Of a stretch of DNA of 64,000 nt, positions 57,010-64,000 are shown piece by piece. Under the pieces are notes generated by a model. It was not told where the DNA came from. It ran no database searches and saw only the letters and a program-made list of their open reading frames with translations. Location: NCBI RefSeq assembly GCF_025148635.1, contig NZ_CP102269.1, positions 3,658,001-3,722,000 of the forward strand. The letters run 5' to 3'. The DNA is from Butyricimonas virosa. GTDB lineage: Bacteria; Bacteroidota; Bacteroidia; Bacteroidales; Marinifilaceae. The stretch's first letter is position 1, and the number at the start of each line of letters is the position of its first letter. The position numbers and the translations under genes are program-made.

Positions 57010-59460
57010 CTATCTAATCTCGGCGTTGAATAGGTGTTTGTAGGTACCCATCAACTTGTTCATGATTTTGTCGATCTGTTTGTCCGTGAGGGTCTTCTCT
57101 TCGTCGAGAAGGGTGAAACTGACGGCGTAGGACTTCTTGTCTGTACCGAGTTTTTCTCCCTCGTACACGTCGAATAACGTGACGGATTTCAGTAATGATT
57201 TTTCTGTACGGAACGCTGTTTCTTTGATTTCCTTGAAAGTGACTTTTTTATCAAGCAACAAGGCTAAATCCCGTTTTACAGAAGGAAACTTCGGTAGCGG
57301 GGTGTAGGTTACCTTGAGGTTTTTGATGGCTTTCAGAATGTTTTCCCACGAGAATTCAGCGTAGTAGACTTCTTGATTGACATCTGCTTTTTTCAGCGGG
57401 GCTTTACTCAAGATACCCATGGATACGATATGTTTATCCCCGGCTTTGTACGTCAGTCCTTCCCGGAAGATGTCCTTGTCTGTGGCATCAATTTTCAAGT
57501 TATCGGGGTGAAGTCCTAGACGGGTTAATATCATTTCGCAATACGCTTTCAAATAGAAGAAGTCAGTTTTCGTCTCTTTGACATTCCAGCTGGTCATGTT
57601 TTTATTCCCCGTGATGAAGAGAGAAAGCAAGTTGTCTTCTTTGTATTGTTTTTGCGGGTTGTCAATGCCTTCTTTTTTGTTGAAGGTGTAGCCTTTACCG
57701 AACTCGAATAATTTCAAGTTGTTGTTTTTCCGGTTGATGTTGTAAGCAATGTTTTCCAGTCCGCCGAAGAGCAGGGATTGACGCATGGCACCCAAGTCTG
57801 CGCTCAGAGGGTTGAATAACATTACCGTCTGCGTGGGATCGAAACACTTGAAGTCTTCGTAATAGCTAGCTTTCGTCAACGAATTGTTCATTACTTCACA
57901 GAATCCGTTTGCTGCTAATAGGTCTGAGATGATGTTTTTCAGCTGGAAGTCATCCGGTTTTTCGGAATAGCTTAACGTGGATCTCACGCTGGCAGGTACT
58001 TCCACGTTGTTGAAACCGTAGATGCGAAGAATATCCTCGATCACGTCAGCCTCTCTTTGCACGTCAACACGGTAGGGGGGGACATGCAATAAAAGACCCT
58101 CTTCGCACTCTTCCACGATTTTCATTTCAAGAGAACGGAGGATGTTTTTGATAACCTCATGGTCAATTTTTTTACCAATCAATCGATCCACGTGAGCATA
58201 TTTTATGGATACTTCGAAATCCTTCACGGGTTCCGGGTAGATGTCGATGGGAGCGCAAGTAATCTTACCTCCGGCCACTTCTTTAATCATCATGGCGGCT
58301 AATTTCAGTGCGTAGATCACGATGTTCGGGTCTGTTCCCCGTTCATAACGGAAAGAGGCATCCGTGTTCAAACCATGACGGCGAGCTGTTTTGCGAACAA
58401 ATACCGGGTCGAAACAAGCGCTTTCCAAGAACACGTTTGTTGTCGTGTCTGAGATACCGCTTTCCTGTCCACCAAATACTCCGGCGATACACATGGGGGT
58501 TTCGGTGTTACAGATCATCAGGTCATCCTCGTGTAACTCTCTTTCCACTCCGTCTAGAGTTGTGAATTTAGTTCCTTGGGCAACACTTTTCACGATAACC
58601 TCGTTGCCTTTTACTTTGTCTTTATCGAAAGAGTGCAAAGGTTGTCCCAGGCCGAAAAGAATGTAGTTGGTCACGTCCACGATATTGTTGATCGGGTGTA
58701 ATCCGATGGCTTTCATCCGGTTTTGTAACCATTCCGGGGAAGGTTTTACGGTTACTCCTTCAATACATATTCCGGCATACCGACGGCAGGCTTCTGGACG
58801 TTCTACTCGTACGGTGATTTTAGCATCCGTACTGTCCGGTTGGAAAGTTTCCACGGAGGGAAGAGTATAGTGAATATCTTGTGTCTGTTGTAAATAAGCG
58901 GCTAGATCACGGGCTACACCGAGATGTGAGGCTCCGTCAATCCGGTTCGGGGTAATATCGACTTCGATAACCGTGTCCCGGTAAACGTTGAAATAGTCTG
59001 CGGCTGGTATTCCAACCGGGGTATTTTCGGGTAATACCATGATTCCGGCATGATCGGTTCCGACACCGATTTCGTCTTCGGCGCAGATCATACCGTTAGA
59101 GGCTACACCTCGTATTTTTGATTTCTTGATCACGAACTCTTCATCACCTTTGTAAAGGGTTGTTCCTACGGTGGCAACGACTACTTTCTGTCCGGCAGCC
59201 ACGTTAGGGGCCCCGCAGACGATTTGTTCCGGTTCACCCGTTCCCAAATCAACAGTCGTCACGTGTAGATGGTCCGAATCGGGATGTGCCTCGCAAGTTA
59301 ACACATGACCGATGACCAATCCTTTTAATCCCCCTTTTATTGCCTCAAATTCTTCGTACCCGCCAACTTCCAGTCCGATACTTGTCAGAATTTTGCAAAT
59401 CTCTTCAGTGCTTTGGTCGATCTTTAGATAGTCTTTCAACCAGTTCAGTGATACGTTCAT
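57010..59460 (-). CDS. pheT: Phenylalanine-tRNA ligase beta subunit
   Basis: An 816-residue beta subunit of the tetrameric enzyme. The N-terminal tRNA-binding (EMAP-like) domain is about 40-150 (GLVIGHVLTCEAHPDSDHLH). Then come B3/B4 (editing; HPINNIVDVTNYILFGLGQP), B5, the catalytic-like core (FELGKGY-like FEFGKGYTFN) and the C-terminal anticodon-binding FDX-ACB domain (about 720-816, PKFPSVKRDLALLLDKKVTF). Length is typical. No pheS is in the window, so the two subunits are unlinked here. Confidence 0.96.
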   Translation of the reverse strand: MNVSLNWLKDYLKIDQSTEEICKILTSIGLEVGGYEEFEAIKGGLKGLVIGHVLTCEAHPDSDHLHVTTVDLGTGEPEQIVCGAPNVAAGQKVVVATVGTTLYKGDEEFVIKKSKIRGVASNGMICAEDEIGVGTDHAGIMVLPENTPVGIPAADYFNVYRDTVIEVDITPNRIDGASHLGVARDLAAYLQQTQDIHYTLPSVETFQPDSTDAKITVRVERPEACRRYAGICIEGVTVKPSPEWLQNRMKAIGLHPINNIVDVTNYILFGLGQPLHSFDKDKVKGNEVIVKSVAQGTKFTTLDGVERELHEDDLMICNTETPMCIAGVFGGQESGISDTTTNVFLESACFDPVFVRKTARRHGLNTDASFRYERGTDPNIVIYALKLAAMMIKEVAGGKITCAPIDIYPEPVKDFEVSIKYAHVDRLIGKKIDHEVIKNILRSLEMKIVEECEEGLLLHVPPYRVDVQREADVIEDILRIYGFNNVEVPASVRSTLSYSEKPDDFQLKNIISDLLAANGFCEVMNNSLTKASYYEDFKCFDPTQTVMLFNPLSADLGAMRQSLLFGGLENIAYNINRKNNNLKLFEFGKGYTFNKKEGIDNPQKQYKEDNLLSLFITGNKNMTSWNVKETKTDFFYLKAYCEMILTRLGLHPDNLKIDATDKDIFREGLTYKAGDKHIVSMGILSKAPLKKADVNQEVYYAEFSWENILKAIKNLKVTYTPLPKFPSVKRDLALLLDKKVTFKEIKETAFRTEKSLLKSVTLFDVYEGEKLGTDKKSYAVSFTLLDEEKTLTDKQIDKIMNKLMGTYKHLFNAEIR

Positions 59461-59515
59461 ATTTTAATTTTAGGTTTTAGATTTTAAATTTTAGATTCCG
59501 GCCGCACGGGGCCGT
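59461..59515 (-). repeat. AT-rich leader repeat with degenerate family 2 core before pheT
   Basis: Read leftward toward pheT: GGCCCCGTGCGGCCGGAATC (compare GCCTTGTGCGGTTGGAATC of the other copies), then TAAAATTTAAAATCTAAAAC directly before the start codon. Confidence 0.65.
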
Positions 59516-59546
59516 ACATTTAAACAAACGATAATTTCCGAATCCT

Positions 59547-60473
59547 TTAGCTAAGGTCTAACATACGTTGAATGGGTAACCAAGCTTTCTCTCTCAAGTC
59601 TTCCGGGAGTCGTACTTCGTATTGCTCTTTTTCAAGGGCTTCAAGTACTTTTTCCAGTGTTACTTTCTTCATCTGGCCGCATATGGTTTTCGGATGAATT
59701 GGGATAAACTCTTTGGTCGGGTTATCTGCCTGGAGTTTGTGAATGGTTTCCAATTCCGTGGCAATGATAAATCGTTGTTTCGGGGATTCCTTGGCATGTT
59801 TGATAATTCCTGCCGTGGAATACATGAAAGCACGGGGATGGTTTAATATCCGGTCGTCGTGCGAACAACTGGATTCAGGATGAATCAGCACGTCGGCATC
59901 GGGATATTCTTCCAATTTATCCAGTACCATCTGAGTATCAATTTTGTTATGTACGCAACAGTCTCCGTTCCAAATTTCCATTTCACGTCCGGTGACCTTT
60001 TGTATATAGGCTCCCAGATTTTTATCGGGAACGAAAAGTATCTTTTTGTCTTTTGGCAGGCTTTGTACGATTTTCAAGGCATTGGAAGACGTGCAGCAAT
60101 AGTCCGTGTAAGCCTTTACTTCAGCAGTGGTGTTTACGTAGCTGACAATGAGACCATCCGGGTTTGCTTTTTTCCATTCTCTCAAGTCATATCCGCTTAC
60201 GCCTTCGGCTAAGGAGCAACCGGCTCCTTCCGCAGGAATTAATACTTTCTTGTTGGGAGAGATGATGGATGCTGTTTCCGCCATGAAATGTACACCGCAA
60301 AAGACGATAATATCGGCTTCGGTGGTTCCGGCCATCTGGGAAAGTCCCAGGGAGTCACCCAAATAGTCAGCAATGTCTTGCACTTCAGGACGAGTATAGT
60401 AATGCGCCAAAATGATGGCGTTTTTCTCTTTCTTGAGTTGTTTTATCCTGTCGATAATCTCTGTCTGCGTCAT
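59547..60473 (-). CDS. nadA: Quinolinate synthase A
   Basis: A 308-residue [4Fe-4S] enzyme joining iminoaspartate and dihydroxyacetone phosphate to quinolinate. Motifs are ILAHYYTRPEVQDIADYLGDS near the N-terminus, VFCGVHFMAETA, YCCTSSNA and HPKTICGQMKK, which together supply the three cluster cysteines. Length is normal. It lies downstream of nadC and has its own -7 element. Confidence 0.95.
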   Translation of the reverse strand: MTQTEIIDRIKQLKKEKNAIILAHYYTRPEVQDIADYLGDSLGLSQMAGTTEADIIVFCGVHFMAETASIISPNKKVLIPAEGAGCSLAEGVSGYDLREWKKANPDGLIVSYVNTTAEVKAYTDYCCTSSNALKIVQSLPKDKKILFVPDKNLGAYIQKVTGREMEIWNGDCCVHNKIDTQMVLDKLEEYPDADVLIHPESSCSHDDRILNHPRAFMYSTAGIIKHAKESPKQRFIIATELETIHKLQADNPTKEFIPIHPKTICGQMKKVTLEKVLEALEKEQYEVRLPEDLREKAWLPIQRMLDLS

Positions 60474-60493
60474 AACTTTGTTTTTTGAGACTT

Positions 60494-60501
60494 CAAAGAT
60501 A
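60494..60501 (-). promoter_or_regulatory. -7 element before nadA
   Basis: CAAAGATA reads TATCTTTG leftward, matching TAnnTTTG, 21 bases before the nadA start. The -33 is not clear because an AT-rich repeat fills the site. Confidence 0.5.
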
Positions 60502-60594
60502 TAATAATTTTAGATTTTAAATTTTAGATTTTAGATTGAAACTTACGAAAGTAAGTTTTATAATCCTCAATTTTTATCTTTTAGTTTTTATCTT
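60502..60594 (-). repeat. AT-rich leader units between nadC and nadA
   Basis: TTTTAGATTTTAAATTTTAG units (about 60509-60537) and TTTTATCTTTTAGTTTTTAT units (about 60570-60598) fill the gap. They are the same words found before pheT, thiG, nadC and the phosphoesterase gene. Confidence 0.65.
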
Positions 60595-61431
60595 TTAGTT
60601 CATTTTAATGTTCATGCTAATATCCATCGCCGTAACCGAGTGGGTGAGGGCACCAACACTGATGTAATCAACTCCGGTAGCGGCAACGCCTTTCAAACGA
60701 GGAATGCTCATGTTTCCGGAGGCTTCTGTTTTGGCTCTGCCTGCTATGAGTTTCACGGCTTCAGCCATTGCTTCATTACTCATGTTGTCAAACATGATAA
60801 TGTCTGCGCCAGCCTCCACTGCCTGTTGAACTTCTTCTAAGTTTGTGGTTTCCACTTCCACTTTGATACTTAACGGAAGGTTCTGTTTCACGGCTTTCAC
60901 GGCATTGGGAATTCCTCCGGCAATTTTGATATGGTTGTCTTTCAGCATGATCATATCGTAAAGTCCCATCCGGTGATTGGAACCACCTCCATGGTGTACG
61001 GCCATTTTGTCCAGTACTCGCAGGCCGGGAGCTGTTTTCCGGGTGTCCAGTAGTTGAGTATGTGTTCCTGCTAATTCTTTCATGTAGTGAGAGGTAGCTG
61101 TTGCGATACCGGACATCCGTTGCAGGATATTCAGTGATAAACGCTCCCCGCAAAGTAACGTGCGGTAGCTGGCCTCGATGCGCAGGATAATATCCCCTTT
61201 CTTCACAGCGGTTCCGTCAGTAACAAGAGGTTCCCATACTATATCTTTTTCAAATCTTTCAAATACTTGTTTTGCGATCTCCAGCCCGGAAATAACACCG
61301 TCAGCTTTTGCTTTCATTTCGGCAACTGCTTTAGCATGTACCGGGATAATGGCGTTGGTCGTAATATCTCCCGTTGCGATGTCTTCTTCTATCGCAAGGT
61401 CGATGAGTCTGTCTATGAGCGAATCGTACAT
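60595..61431 (-). CDS. nadC: Nicotinate-nucleotide pyrophosphorylase (quinolinate phosphoribosyltransferase)
   Basis: A 278-residue enzyme converting quinolinate and PRPP to nicotinate mononucleotide. Motifs are EDIATGDITTNAI near the start, LLCGERLSLNILQRMSGIAT, TRKTAPGLRVLDKMAVHHGG, HRMGLYDMIMLKDNHI, VEVETTNLEE and ADIIMFDNMSNE, then YISVGALTHS. All are family hallmarks. Confidence 0.96.
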   Translation of the reverse strand: MYDSLIDRLIDLAIEEDIATGDITTNAIIPVHAKAVAEMKAKADGVISGLEIAKQVFERFEKDIVWEPLVTDGTAVKKGDIILRIEASYRTLLCGERLSLNILQRMSGIATATSHYMKELAGTHTQLLDTRKTAPGLRVLDKMAVHHGGGSNHRMGLYDMIMLKDNHIKIAGGIPNAVKAVKQNLPLSIKVEVETTNLEEVQQAVEAGADIIMFDNMSNEAMAEAVKLIAGRAKTEASGNMSIPRLKGVAATGVDYISVGALTHSVTAMDISMNIKMN

Positions 61432-61435
61432 ATAT

Positions 61436-61515
61436 TAATTTTAGATTTTAAATTTTGGATTTTAGATTCCAACCGCACAAGGCTGACACTTCTTAATTTC
61501 CTACTTTCAACTTTT
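61436..61515 (-). repeat. Dispersed repeat family 2 (inverted copy) between nadB and nadC
   Basis: Read leftward: AAAGTTGAAAGTAGGAAATT, AAGAAGTGTCAGCCTTGTGC, GGTTGGAATCTAAAATCC, then AAAATTTAAAATCTAAAATT before the nadC start. It aligns along about 75 bases with the copy at 45680-45752. Confidence 0.85.
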
Positions 61516-61520
61516 ATTTT

Positions 61521-63101
61521 TTAACTTTTATCTTTTAGCTTGCTAATTACCGGTGTCGTCTTGATTTCTTTACCCTTCTGCTGAATGATGTGACACACGT
61601 ATTTGTCATTCGGGGTGGGGTAGTCGGAACGGAAATGACCGCCACGGCTCTCTTTACGGAAGAGGGCGGAACGGATAATTAATTCGGCAACGGTAAGTAG
61701 ATTTTTACTTACCAGCGAATAGTATTCATTCTCTTCAAATATTTCGGTTTGTTCCAAGTGGAGCAAGTTTTCCAATCCTTCTTGTAATCCGTTTGCCGTG
61801 CGAATAATACCAGCTTCTTGAGTCATGATGTCGGCGACTTTGTTTTTTAAAGACAGGTAGGCATCCAGTTTTTGATGATTTAGGGAGAATAGAGGTGTGG
61901 TTTCCGGAATCGGGGCTTCTCGTCGGTTACATACGGAGTCTTCCACCGCACGTTTCCCGAAAACCAAGCATTCGATAAGCGAGTTGGATGCCAATCTGTT
62001 GGCTCCCATGATTCCAGAAGAAGCAAGTTCTCCGCACACGTACAGGTGTGGGATATTTGTACGTCCCGTGAGATCCGTTTTCACCCCGCCCACGGTGTAA
62101 TGTGCGGCAGGAGCAACCGGAATACGGTTTGTCATGTCAATGCCCAATTCCGCACATTTCTCGAAGATGTTGGGGAAACGTTTCTTGATCTTTTCCGGGT
62201 CAAGGTGTTTTAACGACAAATAAACGTAGTCCTCATGGTGTTCTTTCATTTGTTGGAATATGGACTGTGCCACGATGTCCCGTGGGGCAAGTTCTGCCAG
62301 TTCATGTTTTCCCACCATAAAGCGTTCACCTTGTTGATTTAATAGGTGTGCGCCTTCACCGCGTACAGCCTCGCTCACCAGATATGCTTCTCCGGTAGGC
62401 GTGTAGATCGCGGAGGGATGAAATTGAATGAATTCCATGTCCACGATTTCACATCCGGCGTTATAGGTTAAAGCCAAACCGTCACCAATAGTGGTATGAG
62501 GGTTGGTCGTGCGTTTATAAATGGCTGAAGTCCCTCCGGAAGTCAAGAACACGTTATGTCCGGAGAATACCTCTTCCCGGTTCTCGTTAAAATCCCAGCA
62601 TCTGACACCATAACATCCATGTTCGTCTTGTAATAAGGCAATGACGGCATGATTATCGAATATTTCCACGGTAGGACAATGCTCCACTTTATCAATCACG
62701 AAATTCGTGATCATTCTTCCGGTGGCATCTCCACCGGCATGGAGGATTCGTTTTTGGTGGTGACCACCCTCTAGACCTAGGGCCAGTTCTCCGTTTTCCG
62801 TGTCGAAGTGCATACCGTCATTGATTAATTCCTGTATGCGGGCAGGCCCTTCATTTACCAGTACGTTCACCGCGGGATAGTCGCATAAACCTCTTCCTGC
62901 CGTGATCGTGTCTTGAAAGTGAAATAACGGGGCGTCATCTTCTCCGGTGACTGCCGCGATTCCTCCTTGGGCAAAATAAGAATTACTTTCCCTAATATTT
63001 GATTTAGTTAAAAGTGCAACTTTCCCGTAGGCAGATGCACGATAGGCCGTGTAAAGACCCGCTAAACCACTCCCGACAATGATATAATCGTAATTACGCA
63101 T
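61521..63101 (-). CDS. nadB: L-aspartate oxidase
   Basis: A 526-residue flavoenzyme oxidising L-aspartate to iminoaspartate, the first step of de novo NAD synthesis. The FAD motif is YIIVGSGLAGLYTAYRAS. Further motifs are ESNSYFAQGGIAAV, TSGGTSAIYKRTTNP, HYTVGGVKTDLTGRTNIPHL and GANRLASNSLIECLVFG. Length and motifs fit; under anaerobic conditions fumarate is the likely electron acceptor (known for E. coli NadB). First gene of the leftward nadB-nadC-nadA-pheT series. Confidence 0.95.
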   Translation of the reverse strand: MRNYDYIIVGSGLAGLYTAYRASAYGKVALLTKSNIRESNSYFAQGGIAAVTGEDDAPLFHFQDTITAGRGLCDYPAVNVLVNEGPARIQELINDGMHFDTENGELALGLEGGHHQKRILHAGGDATGRMITNFVIDKVEHCPTVEIFDNHAVIALLQDEHGCYGVRCWDFNENREEVFSGHNVFLTSGGTSAIYKRTTNPHTTIGDGLALTYNAGCEIVDMEFIQFHPSAIYTPTGEAYLVSEAVRGEGAHLLNQQGERFMVGKHELAELAPRDIVAQSIFQQMKEHHEDYVYLSLKHLDPEKIKKRFPNIFEKCAELGIDMTNRIPVAPAAHYTVGGVKTDLTGRTNIPHLYVCGELASSGIMGANRLASNSLIECLVFGKRAVEDSVCNRREAPIPETTPLFSLNHQKLDAYLSLKNKVADIMTQEAGIIRTANGLQEGLENLLHLEQTEIFEENEYYSLVSKNLLTVAELIIRSALFRKESRGGHFRSDYPTPNDKYVCHIIQQKGKEIKTTPVISKLKDKS

Positions 63102-63214
63102 TTTTGTGTCATGTAAATTGGCACGAAATTAGGATTTTTTTATCTATATCCCGCCTCTTTCCTTCGTTTTTTCATTTTCAAGAGGGTATTTTCCGTTTTC
63201 CATTATAAAAGTAG

Positions 63215-63222
63215 TAATTTTG
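63215..63222 (+). promoter_or_regulatory. -7 element before the DUF1573 lipoprotein gene
   Basis: TAATTTTG matches TAnnTTTG, 21 bases before the ATG at 63244. The -33 match is weak. Confidence 0.5.
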
Positions 63223-63243
63223 AGTTTCTAAAGTTGAATAGAG

Positions 63244-64000
63244 ATGAGAGCATTTGGATGGTTCATTATCACCCTTTTATTAGGAGCTTGTTCTGCGGAC
63301 AAGCCTTCTAAAAAGTGTATTTACCCGGCAGGAGATTTGTTTTTCAGTAAGGAAAAAGCGGGGTGGGATGAGGTATATATTGGTAGGGAATATGCTGATA
63401 CGGTGCTGGTGTATAATCCCACGAAAACGGGTATTCGCCTGGAGGGGTTTAGCCATATTCCGGAGGTTGCTTGCAAGAAAATCGGACACTCTGAACAGGA
63501 TTGGAATTTAGGAGGATATACCGTGGAGCCCGGGACTTGCGACACGTTAATCGTAACGTTACGTTTAAAGAATGAATCCATGTTGGGTAATTATTATAAC
63601 GTGATGCGTTTCATGATAAACGGGGAGGTGGATTATAATTACGGTTTTATGATTGATGTACCTGTACGGGAGGATTTTGATCATTGGAGCGAGGAGGAAA
63701 AAGCACGAGCCCCTCATTTCATGGTGGACTCGACGGAACGTGATTTCGGAACACTTCGGGAAGGAGAGGAGTCCAAGATGATTTTTAAAATCCAAAATGT
63801 TGGGGAACGTAACTTGATCATACGTAAAATAGAAACCACTTGTGGTTGTACCGCGGTACTCCCCGGTCAGCGTGTTCTTCTTCCCGGCAAGGAAATGGAC
63901 TTGAATGTCATTTTCCACTCGGCGGGGCGGAGCGGTAAACAGCGTAAAGTGATCACACTCTTTTGTAATGATCCCCGTCAACCCAAGATCCAGCTGGTAG
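63244..64000 (+). CDS. DUF1573 lipoprotein (3' end outside window)
   Basis: The start of a gene open to the end of the window (252 codons seen). The N-terminus is a lipoprotein signal (IITLLLGACSADK). A first beta domain (about 25-150, VYNPTKTGIRLEGFSHIPEV) resembles DUF1573-type domains but has diverged. The second (about 165 onward) is a clear DUF1573 domain: FGTLREGEESKMIFKIQNVG, LIIRKIETTCGCTAVLPG and GRSGKQRKVITLFCNDP, with the CGC motif. DUF1573 proteins of Bacteroidota are secreted or surface proteins of unknown function. Confidence 0.88.
   Translation, partial: MRAFGWFIITLLLGACSADKPSKKCIYPAGDLFFSKEKAGWDEVYIGREYADTVLVYNPTKTGIRLEGFSHIPEVACKKIGHSEQDWNLGGYTVEPGTCDTLIVTLRLKNESMLGNYYNVMRFMINGEVDYNYGFMIDVPVREDFDHWSEEEKARAPHFMVDSTERDFGTLREGEESKMIFKIQNVGERNLIIRKIETTCGCTAVLPGQRVLLPGKEMDLNVIFHSAGRSGKQRKVITLFCNDPRQPKIQLV

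Overview
The window looks like a chromosomal segment of a Bacteroidota bacterium of the order Bacteroidales; an Odoribacter/Butyricimonas-type gut anaerobe is my guess from general recall and was not tested. The support is: SusC/SusD outer-membrane proteins with a FecR anti-sigma factor; promoters of the Bacteroidota type (TTTG, about 19 bases, TAnnTTTG); starts that mostly lack a Shine-Dalgarno sequence and sit behind A/T-rich leaders; DUF4294, DUF1573, DUF4974 and GldA/GldG-like proteins; and an anaerobic core metabolism. I see no tRNA, rRNA, CRISPR array or complete insertion sequence. The one clear RNA gene is RNase P RNA (rnpB).

Layout. 1-7305: the end of a fecR gene, a SusC/SusD pair and two lipoproteins, with no carbohydrate enzyme beside them. 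7427-10682: an ABC exporter with a fused GldF/GldG-like subunit. 10751-12683: a BlaI repressor and M56 (BlaR1-like) sensor pair read leftward. 12938-15001: a short NfeD-like protein and a flotillin. 15118-24978: housekeeping genes (tsaE, alanine dehydrogenase, lactate permease, gmhB, holA, DUF4294, yqgE/algH, rnpB, serine dehydratase, a bifunctional nuclease, pgi). 25008-32838: thiamine synthesis on the minus strand, led by a TPP riboswitch (thiS, thiC, a three-domain thiE-thiD-thiE fusion, thiG, thiH), followed by a separately transcribed serine recombinase and a ThiF/MoeB-like E1 protein.

33172-36886 is the accessory part. It has an AT-rich lipoprotein with a complete JAMM metalloprotease signature, an exported partner protein, an MGMT-like protein, and a GC-rich orphan gene behind an array of 11-bp repeats. 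36940-48816: prfC, a DUF559 nuclease between two copies of a palindromic repeat, a DNA-repair run (nfo, transglutaminase, sbcD, sbcC), a phosphoesterase, an S41 protease and an outer-membrane beta-barrel. 48817-49355 holds a probable small RNA with a consensus promoter and terminator. 49356-64000: queF, an MsbA-like exporter, purB, EI24 plus NfeD protease, a membrane-Nudix fusion, an NAD synthesis and pheT cluster (nadB, nadC, nadA, pheT), and the start of a DUF1573 lipoprotein cut by the window end.

Several families of short dispersed repeats fill the intergenic spaces. One is a GC-rich palindrome (core CTCCCCCTTACACAGGGGGA), one carries the core GCGTTGGCCTTGTGCGGTTG, and others are AT-rich repeats placed directly before start codons. 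The strongest candidates for undescribed biology are the JAMM lipoprotein pair, the 11-bp repeat array with its GC-rich gene, the small RNA at 49178-49292, and the DUF559 gene with its flanking palindromes.
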